Of a stretch of 64,000 nucleotides of DNA, positions 10,707 to 23,967 are shown in pieces. The notes below the pieces were generated by a model. The model worked only from the letters and a program-made list of their open reading frames with translations, ran no database searches and was not told where the DNA came from. The stretch covers positions 94,501 through 158,500 of the forward strand of contig JAUJYZ010000596.1 of the NCBI GenBank assembly GCA_033675265.1. The letters run 5' to 3'. The DNA comes from Actinostola sp. cb2023 (Eukaryota > Cnidaria > Anthozoa > Actiniaria > Actinostolidae). The position numbers and the translations under genes were made by a program. How positions within the stretch are numbered: position 1 is the first letter of the stretch; each line of letters begins with the position of its first letter.

Positions 10707-13700
10707 AATAATAGCAAAAACAACAACGGCAACAACAACAACAACAAAAACAACAACAGCAACAACAAAAACAACATCAGTACATGTACTCACGTCTGTT
10801 GGTAAGGAAACTGGGATCCTCTCAGATGCTCGGGACCAGGCTCCCGCATTCAAAATCTTGATGTTTATAGAATCTATCAAACAACACAATCAAAATATTA
10901 GCCAAGTAAACCTGATTCCTGGTCTACAATAACTGCGAAGGAGGGAGGGGTAGGGGGTAAGATAATCTTTATCATAGGTTCGGTAATACCTTATTATCAC
11001 TTATTTTCGCGCGTCCTTAATTTCGCGAAAATGTCAGAGGCATATTTCGCAAGGCTTTAATTTCGCGATTTTGCAGAAAAAACGTGTATAAGGGAACTTA
11101 ATTTCGCGTTTTTCTTATTCATGATCTGATCTGGTGTTTTGAATCAGGTAAATGATGTAATAATTCACATATTGGCATATAATTGTAACGTTATTCTAGG
11201 TACAAGAATGTAACAAAACAAATTGTTAAAAGATACATGTAGGTATGTTTACGTGAGCTCGTTTTAGGAGCACGACGTTTGTTATTTTGTCTGAAGCAAT
11301 ACGTTCGTTTTTTTCACAGTGTGCATGCGTGGACTAATTGCTGAAAAAGATCTCACCGTGTGATTTTAAATTTCGCTAATTTTAGCGGTAACTATTATTC
11401 GCGAGTCTTTAATTTCGCGATTTTTTTTCAAACGCGAAAATCGCGAAATGAAAGACGCGCGAAAATAAGGTATAAATCTTCATCTGTGGAAACCCAGGTT
11501 GTTCCATCCCCCTTTAATTTTGAACATTTTCGTTTGATTTTATAATTTCAATTTTCTTTCACATCACAAAATCGTAAAAACGTAGAAAGAGAAAAAAATT
11601 ATCCTGATAAATAAATATATCAATAAAAAATAAATATATCAATAAAAAATAAATATATCAATAAAAAATAAATAAAAAAGGCAATTAAAACTAAAAGGGA
11701 AGAAGTTTTATACAGAAAATCCCCCGAGAAACTCGTACGATTTGAAAAGCACAGGTAGCCCACTGAAAGATAAATTACCGGTAAAGAAACTTTTTTATAA
11801 ATTAACGGATTTTTTTTGAAAATTATAAAATTATCGTTCATAAAAAAGAAGAAAGCAAAAATAAATAAGCTAAAAAAAGTACGAAACGCGAAAAAAAAAA
11901 ATGTGCGTCGGCCGGGAATCGAACCCGGATCAACTGCTTGGAAGGCAGCTATGCTGACCATTATACCACCGACGCTTCCGTGTCAACTATGTTCGAATTT
12001 AGCATTCTTATTACTTGTCATAAAATATATTTAATATTATATATTACAATTTTCACCGAATGCCTTTTTCATTATAAAATATTTTAGTAACAATAACTTA
12101 TCAGCTCAATTTACAATTCAAAATATTTCTATCATTATGTTTATAAGTTATATCGTCATTCACGTCAGACCGGGTGTTTTTACGGAGCTGGGAGTCAAGT
12201 TGTAAGTCATAAAACTAATACTAATTTAATCTTTATACCATCAATTGCATCAGAGTAAGATAGAGACCGTACACGTATCAATATTCTTCAACCAAATGAC
12301 ACAGGGATCCCAGGCAAGACATTTGAATTTCATGAAATAAAAGCAAAGCCCTTTACCTGCTATATCGCCTTTACATTTGTAGTGTTTTTTAAATTCTTGG
12401 TTCAAATCATCGCTAACTTTAATATCTTGAAACATTCGTGCTAGTTTATTGATGTAGTCTGCAGGCATTCCAACATCCTAAGGAAAATTAAATGAATGAA
12501 AAAATGAAACAATGAAGGAATGAATGAGTGAATGAATGAATAAATGATTGAAAAATAAACAAATGAATTAAATGAGGGTCATACAAGATTATTAGTTGTA
12601 CTATTGTGTGTTGCTCTATTCTATTTTATTTTATTCTATTCTTATTCTATTCTATTTTATTTTATTCCATTCCATTTTATTCTATTTTATTCTATTCCAT
12701 TCTATTCTATTCCATTCTATTCTTTTCTATTCTATTTTATTCTATGAAAAATGAATGAATCAATGAGTAAAGGAACTATTTTCTACAAATGATGTGTTAC
12801 TACATGTATATTGTCAACTAATTACTTAGCAATTAAAAACTTATGTGATATAATCCTACCAGACTTAGTGTACATAGTCACATGGTCAACATTTTCTGCT
12901 TTTGCTTTCCAATATATTATTAATTTACTAAAAACAATTCTAAACATCTAAAACTTACTCATGATCAACACAATAAACACAGAGCCTACCCACCATAAAA
13001 CCCCAATACTATGAACACATAAATATATAGATTGTATCCTTCTGGGATTTGTGCAAATTGGAGTAAAAAGGAGTAAAATTGGTAAAAATATCTCACACAA
13101 CCAATTAAAGATTACGATTATGAATGCCAACCATTATTATGTAATGTAGATATAAACATACCCTTAGCCATTCCACCATATTTTCTTCCATTTCACTATC
13201 AGCTGATGTGTCTAAAATAAGCCTTCTTGTCAGATGTGCTTTATGGTATCTTAGAAGAGAAACATAAAGCTTGATCACAATCATTTTAAAATATAATTTC
13301 AGGAGCATACATTTGTATCTTTGTTTAGATACAGAAAGCATTTCAATCCAAATGACTAAAGGTCCATGCACATTGCATGTTGGGAGAGTTTGAATACATA
13401 TGTTCCATGCAAATGCTTCAAACTTTTGATTGGGTATTGTTTGGTGCATTTGCATGGGTATTAAAAGTGAGCCATGCGAAAACTGAAACTCCCATTTTTT
13501 TGTCTCCCCAGGCTGCAACTGGTATAATTGAGTTATTGGGTTTCCACAATATAAACAGAACAAGGTAGTTGACGGGATTTGTTGTTGGATGTGATCACAT
13601 GACTATACCTACCTCATGAACACATCTTTATTGACTACATATTTTAACACCAATAACTGAAAGAAGAAAAATAAAACAATTATACTAAATTAATATAGAA

Positions 13701-16700
13701 TAATAAAAGAATATAATATAACATGAAGTGGTACATGCAACTTACAGGTGCAGAGAAATAAAAACATCTGATTAGTTAAACAGAGTATACAGTTAATTCT
13801 CAATAGCATGTGAACTTGACAGGATAAATCTATTATCTGCTGCAGATAATAGGTTCATTCAAGGTCATAAAGAGTGGTACGTTTGCAGTGTCAATGGCCA
13901 TGGCACTGACGTCAAGCGTGGAAAATCATGCATTGTGGGATTTATTACTGACATCAAGCGTGGAAAATCATGCATGAAATGTGGGATTTATTACAAGGGT
14001 ATATATTCTGGGATATGCATGTGTTGAATACAGTTGAATCTCTTCTTATGACCAGTGACATTCCAATCACATGATTGAATAAGAGAAGCACTTTTTCGTA
14101 AGCAACCAGTTGTACAATGTAGTTACAATGGTTCTTTTTCACATTCCAAAGGTTGTTCATTTATGGAAGCTTCAACTGTACTGATCTTCAACAGCTAGAA
14201 TTATAGTCTAAACATGCTAAACTGCATGATCAACATACCACATCTTTCAGTTTGGCTTCTATTTCATCAGAGGTTAACCGTTTACTGTAAGTAGTTTTCC
14301 TTAGCAACATATCGCAGTAGTTTGCAAGAAGCTCTGGACATCGTGATTCGGGTTGGGGCTTCACAGACAGACTCCCACCACTGTTGAGAGCAATAAAAAT
14401 AATGATCAAACTCATTAATAAATGTTCAAAAGAGAAGATTTTGAAATACATTTCAGGATGGATATTATTGAGATAAGGCGACGTTCTGAAGACGCCATGA
14501 CTTCATTATCAAGCTAAGATAATGATAATGAAATGTCGCCTTATCTTAATAATTTAATATCATTAATAATTCATGAGGAAAATCATGGCATGTGCTCAGA
14601 CACAGGGTCCATAAAGTATAATATTGGGCATAAACAACCCACTGAAACCAATACAATTAATGATGTTAAATACTGATTTAAAAATCAAGAACTTACATTT
14701 TTGATTTACCAGGCAATTCTAATTTGAATATTGATGTATCATTTACAACGGACTTGAATGCCTGGAAAAATGAATACAACATTTTATTAACAAACACTTT
14801 CAAAAACAATACTGGTATTGTTGTGCACGAGCTTGCTTGTTTGGTGGCGTTTGTTTGTGTTCGTATACTTATAGCCGTTGTAATTAGATTTTATGCATTT
14901 AGCACTGAAGATGGGCGCTTAGCCCGAAAGCTTGGCAGTTTTTTATTAAAACTAAGGTTGAAGAAACAAAATTTTTGTCAATACTGCTATTGTTTTTATA
15001 ATAAGCAAGAGATAATAAAGACTTTATGCTTGTTAGTATTCTGACACCACGCATAAATAATACTGATATGAGAAGGTTTCAAATTCTGTTGTATCATTGG
15101 CCTAGCGTTTTGTTTGGGTCAACACAAATTCCTAAGAGAAATTAATTGAATTTTTTTTTTCCAGGTCACACAATTTGCTTATTTAAGTTTGAGTGGATTG
15201 AAATGGTAGTGTTACTACATGTAGTGGTGTAAGGAAACAGTAATGGTAGTAGCGGCACATGTACACATGGCATAGTACATTATACTGTAATTAGATGCTG
15301 TTAGTGGTGCGTGGTGATCATGATGACAGTAATGTGGTGCAGGTTATCATAAATAGTATACCATATTCACCGGCGTATACGCCGCACTTGCAGATAAGCC
15401 GCACCCCGAGTTAACGCAAATTTTGGGAAAAAAATGTTCATTACATGCTTTGCGTTGTCGGCCGTAAACTCCCAGAGAATACTTCAAAGGCTTACCAATA
15501 ATTTAAGGTTTGTAATAGACTAATCATAAAGACACTTTTTCAATGGAATTCTTTACGATAAATTACGATCCAATGCAATCCTACGACTGATTCAAATTGA
15601 CTTTCCCACCAACTTTCGGCATTATCAATTCTAAAATCTAAGGTTCATTAGCATGCACGTGAGAATGTTATGTTTGAGACATTTGATTGACACATGTTGT
15701 GTTAGCACGTGAACCAACCATCTCATCAATGAAAAACACTTTAGCAAACTGTCAGGTCTTGTAGTAAAACCGTTAGCATGATTCTTAAACTGTCTGAAAA
15801 GGCGTTAGCACCCGATAATTTGCCTGTTTAACGTCTAACCAATGGCCAATGCTTTTAGGAGTAACTAACAGTGCAATAAACACATGAATGATGTACGTGT
15901 ACTCTTTTACACTTTTATGTTAATTATATATAAATTTCTGGTACCAATTCCCGATGTTCTCTAAGATACAAATGTAAGCAGCACCCCCAACTTTGGATCG
16001 CAATTTTCGGAAAAAAAGTGCGGCTTATACACTGGTGAATACGGTAATTTATTATGGCAGCAGCACATGTACACATGACATAGTAATAAATGTGATAAAT
16101 GTGGAATATGATATGGTGGAATTACCACTATATGGTATGTCTAGTCTTTAATTGTGGTGTAGGAATGATGACAGCACTATTAGATACTCTACCTTATCTC
16201 TAGATGTGAGGAACCGAGGATCATCATTAAAAGCTTCTTTTACTAGTTGACTAAATCTATTAAAAAGGGCTAAAAGTTGCTCCACATATTTCTCTGAATC
16301 CTGCAGAAATAAAAACAAAATTGATTTGGCATACAAAATTTGGTTCAAGCATACTACACTTGGCTAGGGAAAGTGGCTGTGTAGCACTAGTGAAACAGAT
16401 AGAAATTGAGGGTAAGTGCTAAAGATACATCTGTACCCATAAAGTTCTTCTGTGCATTCCCCTTAGAAAGAAAGGAGGAAGAGAAAAACAATCTCTGACC
16501 CCGATGGGATTTGAACCCATGACCCTCGGAACTGATCACTGATGCTCTACTAGCTGAGCTACATTACAAGGCCAGACTGGAAGCAGGTCATGGGTAATTA
16601 AGATGGGGCTAGCCCTCAGAAGAACTTTATTGGTATCTTTATAGCACTTAAACTTTCTCTCAATTTCATACATACATGTATAGTCTACAGTTTGATTAGT

Positions 16701-19700
16701 CTCCTTCACAGCCGCCTGAGGTCGAGTCACTCTATGCTTCCCGCCACGGCTGTGAAGGAGACACTTTGATAAGCTTGCAGCATTACATGTATATATTGTT
16801 AACACTTAGAGAAAGTAATGAAGTCATTAATTAATTAATATGCTACTTCACAGTTCTGTTCAGTATCCACAAACAATGCTTCCAAGTCCAGGTTGGCCTT
16901 GTTGTTTTCATACCCTTTCATATGGACCATTTTGGTACTAAATATCATTCACAGCCAAGGAAAAGTGAACACAAATGCGCGATTACTCCTGATAAGAACC
17001 AATTTAAAAAAAAAACTTTTTTTAAAACTTTTCAAGTCGTCCACATTTAAAAAATAACTTTTGCAAAAAAAGTATAACAAATTTCCTGACAACAATTGGG
17101 GCCGGGGCCGGATACGGCTTTGTACGGACCAGCTCCAAAAATCCGTATCTGCCCAATCACGTGACTTTCTCCAAAGGGTCATATGATAAATTATTTTACT
17201 CTTTGCCAACCTCAACTTGGAACCACTGTTCAAGATTCTACTGAGAACTGTAAAGACTTGTCTGTATGAGATTGTTATCTTTAGCTGTGTTTTTACCGTG
17301 GTGATAGTCTCAGCGGTGGCCATCATGTCATCTAAATCCTCCCTGTTGTTACTATGTATGACTCAAGGCTTTGAATCATAGGATCTACACCACCAGGAAC
17401 ACGATCCATCAGCTTGAACATTAGAAGAAGTTCTGGCAAAAAGATACAGACTTGATAACTATATATAGTTACATGTACACATAGTATTCCAAGCAATCGT
17501 GTTGTTCTTGTACAGCCCTCATAAATTTTGTCATACAGTCGAAGCTCTCCTTGCAACCACTCTCTGGTAAGTGACCAGCTCTAGATTTTTTATGACCACC
17601 TTTACGAAACCCTGGTTGTATTGTCACTCAAACTCTGTAATTAAAAGCTCTCGTAAGCAACCGTTCCCGTAAGCAACTGCGACTGCCGCTTTTTGTATTT
17701 TTTGGTAATTACCAACTACATGTACATGTACATGGTACATGTGTTTATAAGCTCCCGAGGTGGTTGCTTACGAGAGCTTCAACTGTACTATTGAAATCAT
17801 AAAGAATCCACACAAAAACCAACAATCAGCGCGTGAAAACAACTTGTGACTGTATGAGATTGTTAAATATGTGTAAGACAAAAGAAGACAATAATGAAGT
17901 GCATCATACAGCTGTATACATAATCTTCTTAATCAGAGGCCATTGTCAGTGATTACAATATTAAAACTAAACTGAATCTATAGAGATCTAGGCTGGGATC
18001 CCTGTGCTTAGCACACAAAGATCCACTCTACATGTATTAAGGCCCTCTGGGTTACTGGTTATTAAGTACCGGTAGGTGAATACATACTTTCGGTTTGGGA
18101 TCCCTGTGCTTAGCACACAAAGATCCACTCTACATGTATTATCTGCAATCATCCCAGGACACTCTGCATCCCAGGACACTCTGCAAGAATTGTTTCTTTA
18201 AAATCTCCAACCAAGACATTAACACAACACTCCGTCAGCTGCCAGATCAAAAACACATTAAATATTAGGACACTCTTATGAAAATTGTGGCTGTGGCTTA
18301 TACATGTAGCTACATGTACATTGTAAGTCTTGAACAATCCCTTTCATTAGGCCTATTGTTACAGTTGTAAAAATAATTAATAGATGTACATTTATGCAAT
18401 GGACCATATCTGACAGTGTATCTTTATGCCATATATCAACATCTTCATCATCACCAAACTCACACCACTTACCAAAATCATGGTCATCATCAAGGCTTAC
18501 TGCCAATCATAATCATTATTATTATTTTGCTTCTATATCAATAATATCAGCAGCTTCATGTCCATCATTATCAAGCTGATTGTCTTAGTGATCAGGTTGA
18601 GAATCTTGGCAAGATTAATCCAAGATTTTGCCATGATCTTGCATGATCATTCAATAAATTACATGTCTGTCATGACCTGTCAAGACCTTGCCAAGATTGT
18701 CAAGGGGATCGAGAGCTGCACAAAAATGTAGATGCAGTTGGAGGGATTGTTTGTCATTCCCTTGACATTTACATTGTACCTGGCTTCACAACCCTTCTTT
18801 ACTACATTGTGATACATGTAACATAATCAACACAGGGAATCCTACCATCCTCCATATCAGAACTGGCTTCACAACCCTTCTTTACTACATTGTGATACAT
18901 GTAACATAATCAACACAGGGAATCCTACCATCCTCCATATCAGAACTCACCACAGCAACAGAGTTGCAGCCTTTTCTAGTTTCTAGATATCGGTTGGCTC
19001 TTTGCTCTTCTTCCTTTAGCTTCATCTCAGCCTTAACACAAAAACAATACACATATTTAGAGGTTTCCATAGAACTTGAAGTACAGTGGAACCCCGCCTA
19101 ACGGACACCCCGGCATAACAGACACTCCGGTATAACGGACAGTTTTATAGGTCCCGGCTGAAAGGTGATACATTTTCTGTTAAAAAGACCCTGTTATAAC
19201 GGACACTCGTTGTAACGGACAACGGACACTTTTTTACAACCCGAACAGCAAAATTTAATACAAAATCAACCCGGTTATAATGGACAGTCTGAGTACACAC
19301 CATTGCGCTAATGGTTGCACTAATACGATTAAAAGTTTAATATCCGTCTGGATATCGTATGTGACAAGAGTTCGCCACAGTGGCGCTAAGAATTCACATG
19401 AAGTTTTTACAAGACAGAAACGTAAGCTAAGACTACAGTATGTTCAGTGTACAGTCTTCTTTTTATTCTTCTCTACATTGTAAGAAACCCCGTTATAATG
19501 GACACCCCGTTATAACGGACACTTTCTCTAGTCCCTTCGGTGTCCATTATAACGGGGTTCCACTGTACATGTACTGTACATGTAGGCCGTGTAATATCAT
19601 CTATACATTTGTATATAATATAAGTCTACATTCAGATACTGTAGCTGCTTCTTGAAAAAGTTTCTGAATAGGGTCCAGTCCTACTGACAATATGAATGAT

Positions 19701-22700
19701 TTGCTGGCTACCAGGCCCACTCATTTTATCCCGTACATCGCAAAGCTTTCTGGGAATGCCAGGGGGCAAACAAAGTCATAAAATATAGGCCTTCACTCAC
19801 ACGTATTACTGTATCTTATCACAAATCAAATGACTATGAGTTCTACATATTTGCCGACTAACAAGTGAGAAATATAGGTATTGACAGCTGTGATAATAAT
19901 GGCAACAAACTAAAGTCATTCAACCATAAGCATTTTATAAGAAAATGTTCATTTGTTTGCCCCCTGCAATACCCAGAAACCTTTACGTTTGGTGGGATAA
20001 AATGAGAGGACTTGGTGACTGGCAGGCGGATTTACATGGTACAAATTTTGCCGACAACCATTGTGTACAACTTGCTCATGCCATGTTTACAACACAAGTT
20101 GTGTCGTCTAAATCAACCATAACACTTACTTACGACTCCTAAGTCATGTTGTAAGCTATTGTAGTTTTATGCGATGGTTGTAGGCAAAAGTTGTACTGTG
20201 TAAATCGGCCTTAAAAGTCTTTGAATTGACAGATGGAACTGATAGGAGTAGGCAGCACTGATTTTGAAATTAGCTGCCAGAGTTTGAGACAAAATGAAAC
20301 TCCCCTGTATATCCATGAATGCTACAAAATAAAAATAAAAAGACATACATATTTCATGTAGTTTTGTACTCCATTCTTCTGTAAATATGTCGAAGCTTGA
20401 GTTTTGTAGAATTCTCTGGTAGCATCCACATATGCCTTTTCAAAGTTTTCAGTGTAAATCATCAACTTGTCTGTTATATCTGAACTGAGATTAACTGAAA
20501 AAATAAAGAAGAGGGACACAATGACCCATGAATGAAATCAATGACACAACAGTCTCTAACACACACTTATTTGTACATTAATTTTGATGAATAAATTAAA
20601 GATAGTGTTTATATCTCCAACTGTGTGAGTGTAGAGCATCTAACTGTCAATGAATGTACAATATACAACTCTGTGCAATTGTGAACCATATTACTGGCAT
20701 GCATGCATGTTCATGGGGTGGGCTGGGATGGGTCACAATATCCATCTCTAAAATGGAAATTCTGGACTTGTTCCCAAAATTCTGCTCGTTCCTCGCTCGT
20801 TCATGTTGTGAGACAAACAACTCGTGAATATAAACCTGTACGTCGCACTTTCCATGAAGTATAATCTATCTTTCCGGCACATTGATCAGAAAACGTAACA
20901 GTACTAGTGCTATGTAAACAAGTAAGAAAAGCTGCATTGTCATCTACACGAATAAGTTTTCCTTGTCAAGGAAAAATTGGCGATGTTTTTGTCATCTACA
21001 CGAGCAAGTTTTCCTTGACAATGAAAAATTAGCGATGTTTTTGTTGTCTACACGAGCAAGTCTTCCTTGTCAAGGAATAGATTCGGCTTTACGGTGCAAT
21101 GAGCTATTATTGCTTACCATAGGATTCTCTAACTCCAATAACTAACTGGGAGTCAAATGCCTCTCCGTTTCTTTCAGCATAGACCAGCTTCATGGCACTT
21201 GATTGAAGACGGGTTTTGATGCTTGAAAATATCCCTTCATTCCACGCATCTAACATCAACTGGTAACAAAGTGTGAAATACAATGATGATGTTGATGACT
21301 TTAATTCAAGAGGGTAGCATATAAAAGACAATGAATACACACTTATAAACTTGTGAAATTAGAAACAAAAACGAAAGTTGAAGAATTAATTGAATCTTAT
21401 TAAACTACAATATTAACAGTGTAGTTAAATGAGCTTTCAATAATTAATTCTTCAAGTTTCATTCTACCAAGTGCTACTCACCGACACTGAGGGGAATATT
21501 TAATTATTATTATTGTTTTAGTAAGCTTATATATAACACAAGTGAATAGCCAGCCAAATATGTAAAATTTATTTTCAAGAAGAAAGAGACACACTCGCGA
21601 AACACAAAGCAATCTGATTTTGCTCGGAGGTGAATAGCCATTGAAGGATAAATTATGAGATTGAGTAGCCAATTAAAGCACACGAAAAGTACTATTCATT
21701 TGTGTGGTATATAATTCTACATGTAAATCAATAAATACATTGTGTGCATTATGGGTAATTTTTTAATAGGTTTCCGATACAATATGCGCAGACTTACATG
21801 TATAAACAAAACAATAAACTTTAGAAGACTAAAACACACACAATAATATTAATGCTAAAGTTTTCAACCTATTTATCTAGGAGCATGAAACTGATTTAGA
21901 GGAATTATTCAATTACCCATAATACACCTGATATAGTCATATACTGTATATACTTATACTTGGGTGACATAATATTTTGCTGTATATTTATAAATAATAA
22001 ATAATATAAAATTAAAATAAATAAAATAAACGTCGGTTCTTATAGCGCAGTTCACTCATTGTCTCAATGCGCTTTACAACCGATGGAGGACTTTTTCGGG
22101 CTGCATACAATGTATGAAGGCACATACGACAGCCAAGCAGTTTACTACATCTCTACATGTATACAATCATGAGCAGTTAGTATGTTAGTGTGTTATGCCT
22201 CCAATTTGAAGTAGGCTGTTGAACCGGGTAACAATCCCCTACTCTTATGAAGAGTTCAACAGGTTCTTTAATGTCCCCCGTGAACAAGTTAGATTATGGT
22301 TGGTAAGCAGGACCTCAGGCTTAACATCCTTATCCGAGAAGATCTAACCATTTGCAGATCTGTAATTACAAAGGCAGCACCTTCTCGTCAATTATTTTAA
22401 GACCCTGAGTAAGAGGGTCCCCAATAGGTTAGGCGGGACGCTGGATCGGCCATATTTTAAAGGCGGGATTCAGGATGTGAACTTAAAACAGAGCGGGAAG
22501 CGGGATTTTCAATTATGAGCGGGAGCGGGATTTCGTGATTTTAGGCGGCGGGATTTGGGAATCGTAAGTGTTTGCAGCGGGATACGGGATTAAAATTGAC
22601 TTATCATCAGTAAATGTTAATTATTGATCAGCGTATGAATAGACTTCTTTGTCGAATTGTCATCGAATCCATTCTCACTTTTTAAATGACCTTCGGTGTG

Positions 22701-23926
22701 TATTTTGATTTCCGTTTATCTGGACATGACGTCACAGACGTCACATTAAATGAATATCCAGATGTCTTTTAAGTCATATCAATTGTCACAGAGGTCACAG
22801 AGCATCACAAGCTAAGATCTCACAACATGCTTTACTCCTTTACCATTCAACAATTAATCTTTCAAAGTGATCTTTGACATCTTCTATTGATTCTTCAAAG
22901 ACTTCACTGCCCAAGAGACTCAGTGTTTGAAAGAATGGGCACATAAATGTACCTATGGCGCCGCAATTCGCCAGAAGACAGTGCGTCAAGCCAACTATGA
23001 TGGCAAAAGCTGGAACTCTACCAGCTTACAATGTACTTGTACCAAAAAGACCCGGCAAAAAGATGTTGTTCCGGAAGAGGCAGTTAATCTTACAGATGAC
23101 GTAGAAGATGCGGAGGTGAGTACGAGTCATCTAGCAGTGCAGACGAGGAAGAAATCGAGGACGAAATGACGACTTTGGACGGGGAAGCGAACTTCTTGCT
23201 TGGGAGATCGAAAAAGTATCGATATTCGGTAGAACTGTCCGCATCAATTCACGGATAATGTTTTGAATCTTAACATAAAGAAAAAACAACTAACAAAAAA
23301 AGGAAAAGAAAAACAAAAAAGAAAAGAAAAACTAAGAGAAAAAAAATGTAAAGAAACAATATTGAACACTATACAGCAAGAATTAAACACGTACGTACCG
23401 GCGTTTGTTTACTTGGCTTTCATTCATTGCATAAATTAAGGTATGTCTTTGACTTTATCCATACTTAATAATTAATCCAGAAACTGAATTGTCGAATCTT
23501 TGGCGGGATCGGGATTTTAATATAAAAACGAGCGGGATGGCGGGATTGCCAGCAAAAAAGAGTGGGATGGTGGGAAACGAGAACCCCTATTGGGGACCCT
23601 CTGAGTAATGGTCCAGCCGGGACTTGAACCACGAACCTCTTGCACAATAGACCGGTACTTAACCAACTGAGACAACCGGATGACGGTTCAATCACTGATG
23701 TAATAAACCCTAGCCATAGATGATTTCATTTCATACCTTTTGTACAGTAACTCCATCAGAAAGTGGTCTTTTACTACTACCGCTGCCTGCTTTTCCTTGC
23801 AGATTGGACTCTAAGGTACTGAATGGCTTTGGAAGGTAGTCGCATTGGGTGAAGAACTTTTTCCATTCTGTATTATAGGCTTTGAGAAGAGAATGGTCTT
23901 CTTCATGCCTAAGAACTCTCTGATAT

Positions 23927-23967
<41 letters not shown>

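Noticed and set aside
16500..16570. tRNA gene on the minus strand
   Set aside because: Boxes A and B are present but the acceptor strands do not pair well, and it is embedded in a repeat with inverted edges.
17341..17352. A 10-nt intron (GTAACAACAG) that would remove the CUL5 frame break
   Set aside because: Far too short for a spliceosomal intron, and removing it does not give the right phase.
23610..23690. tRNA gene on the minus strand
   Set aside because: It is the head of a SINE that continues on the other side of the hAT insertion.
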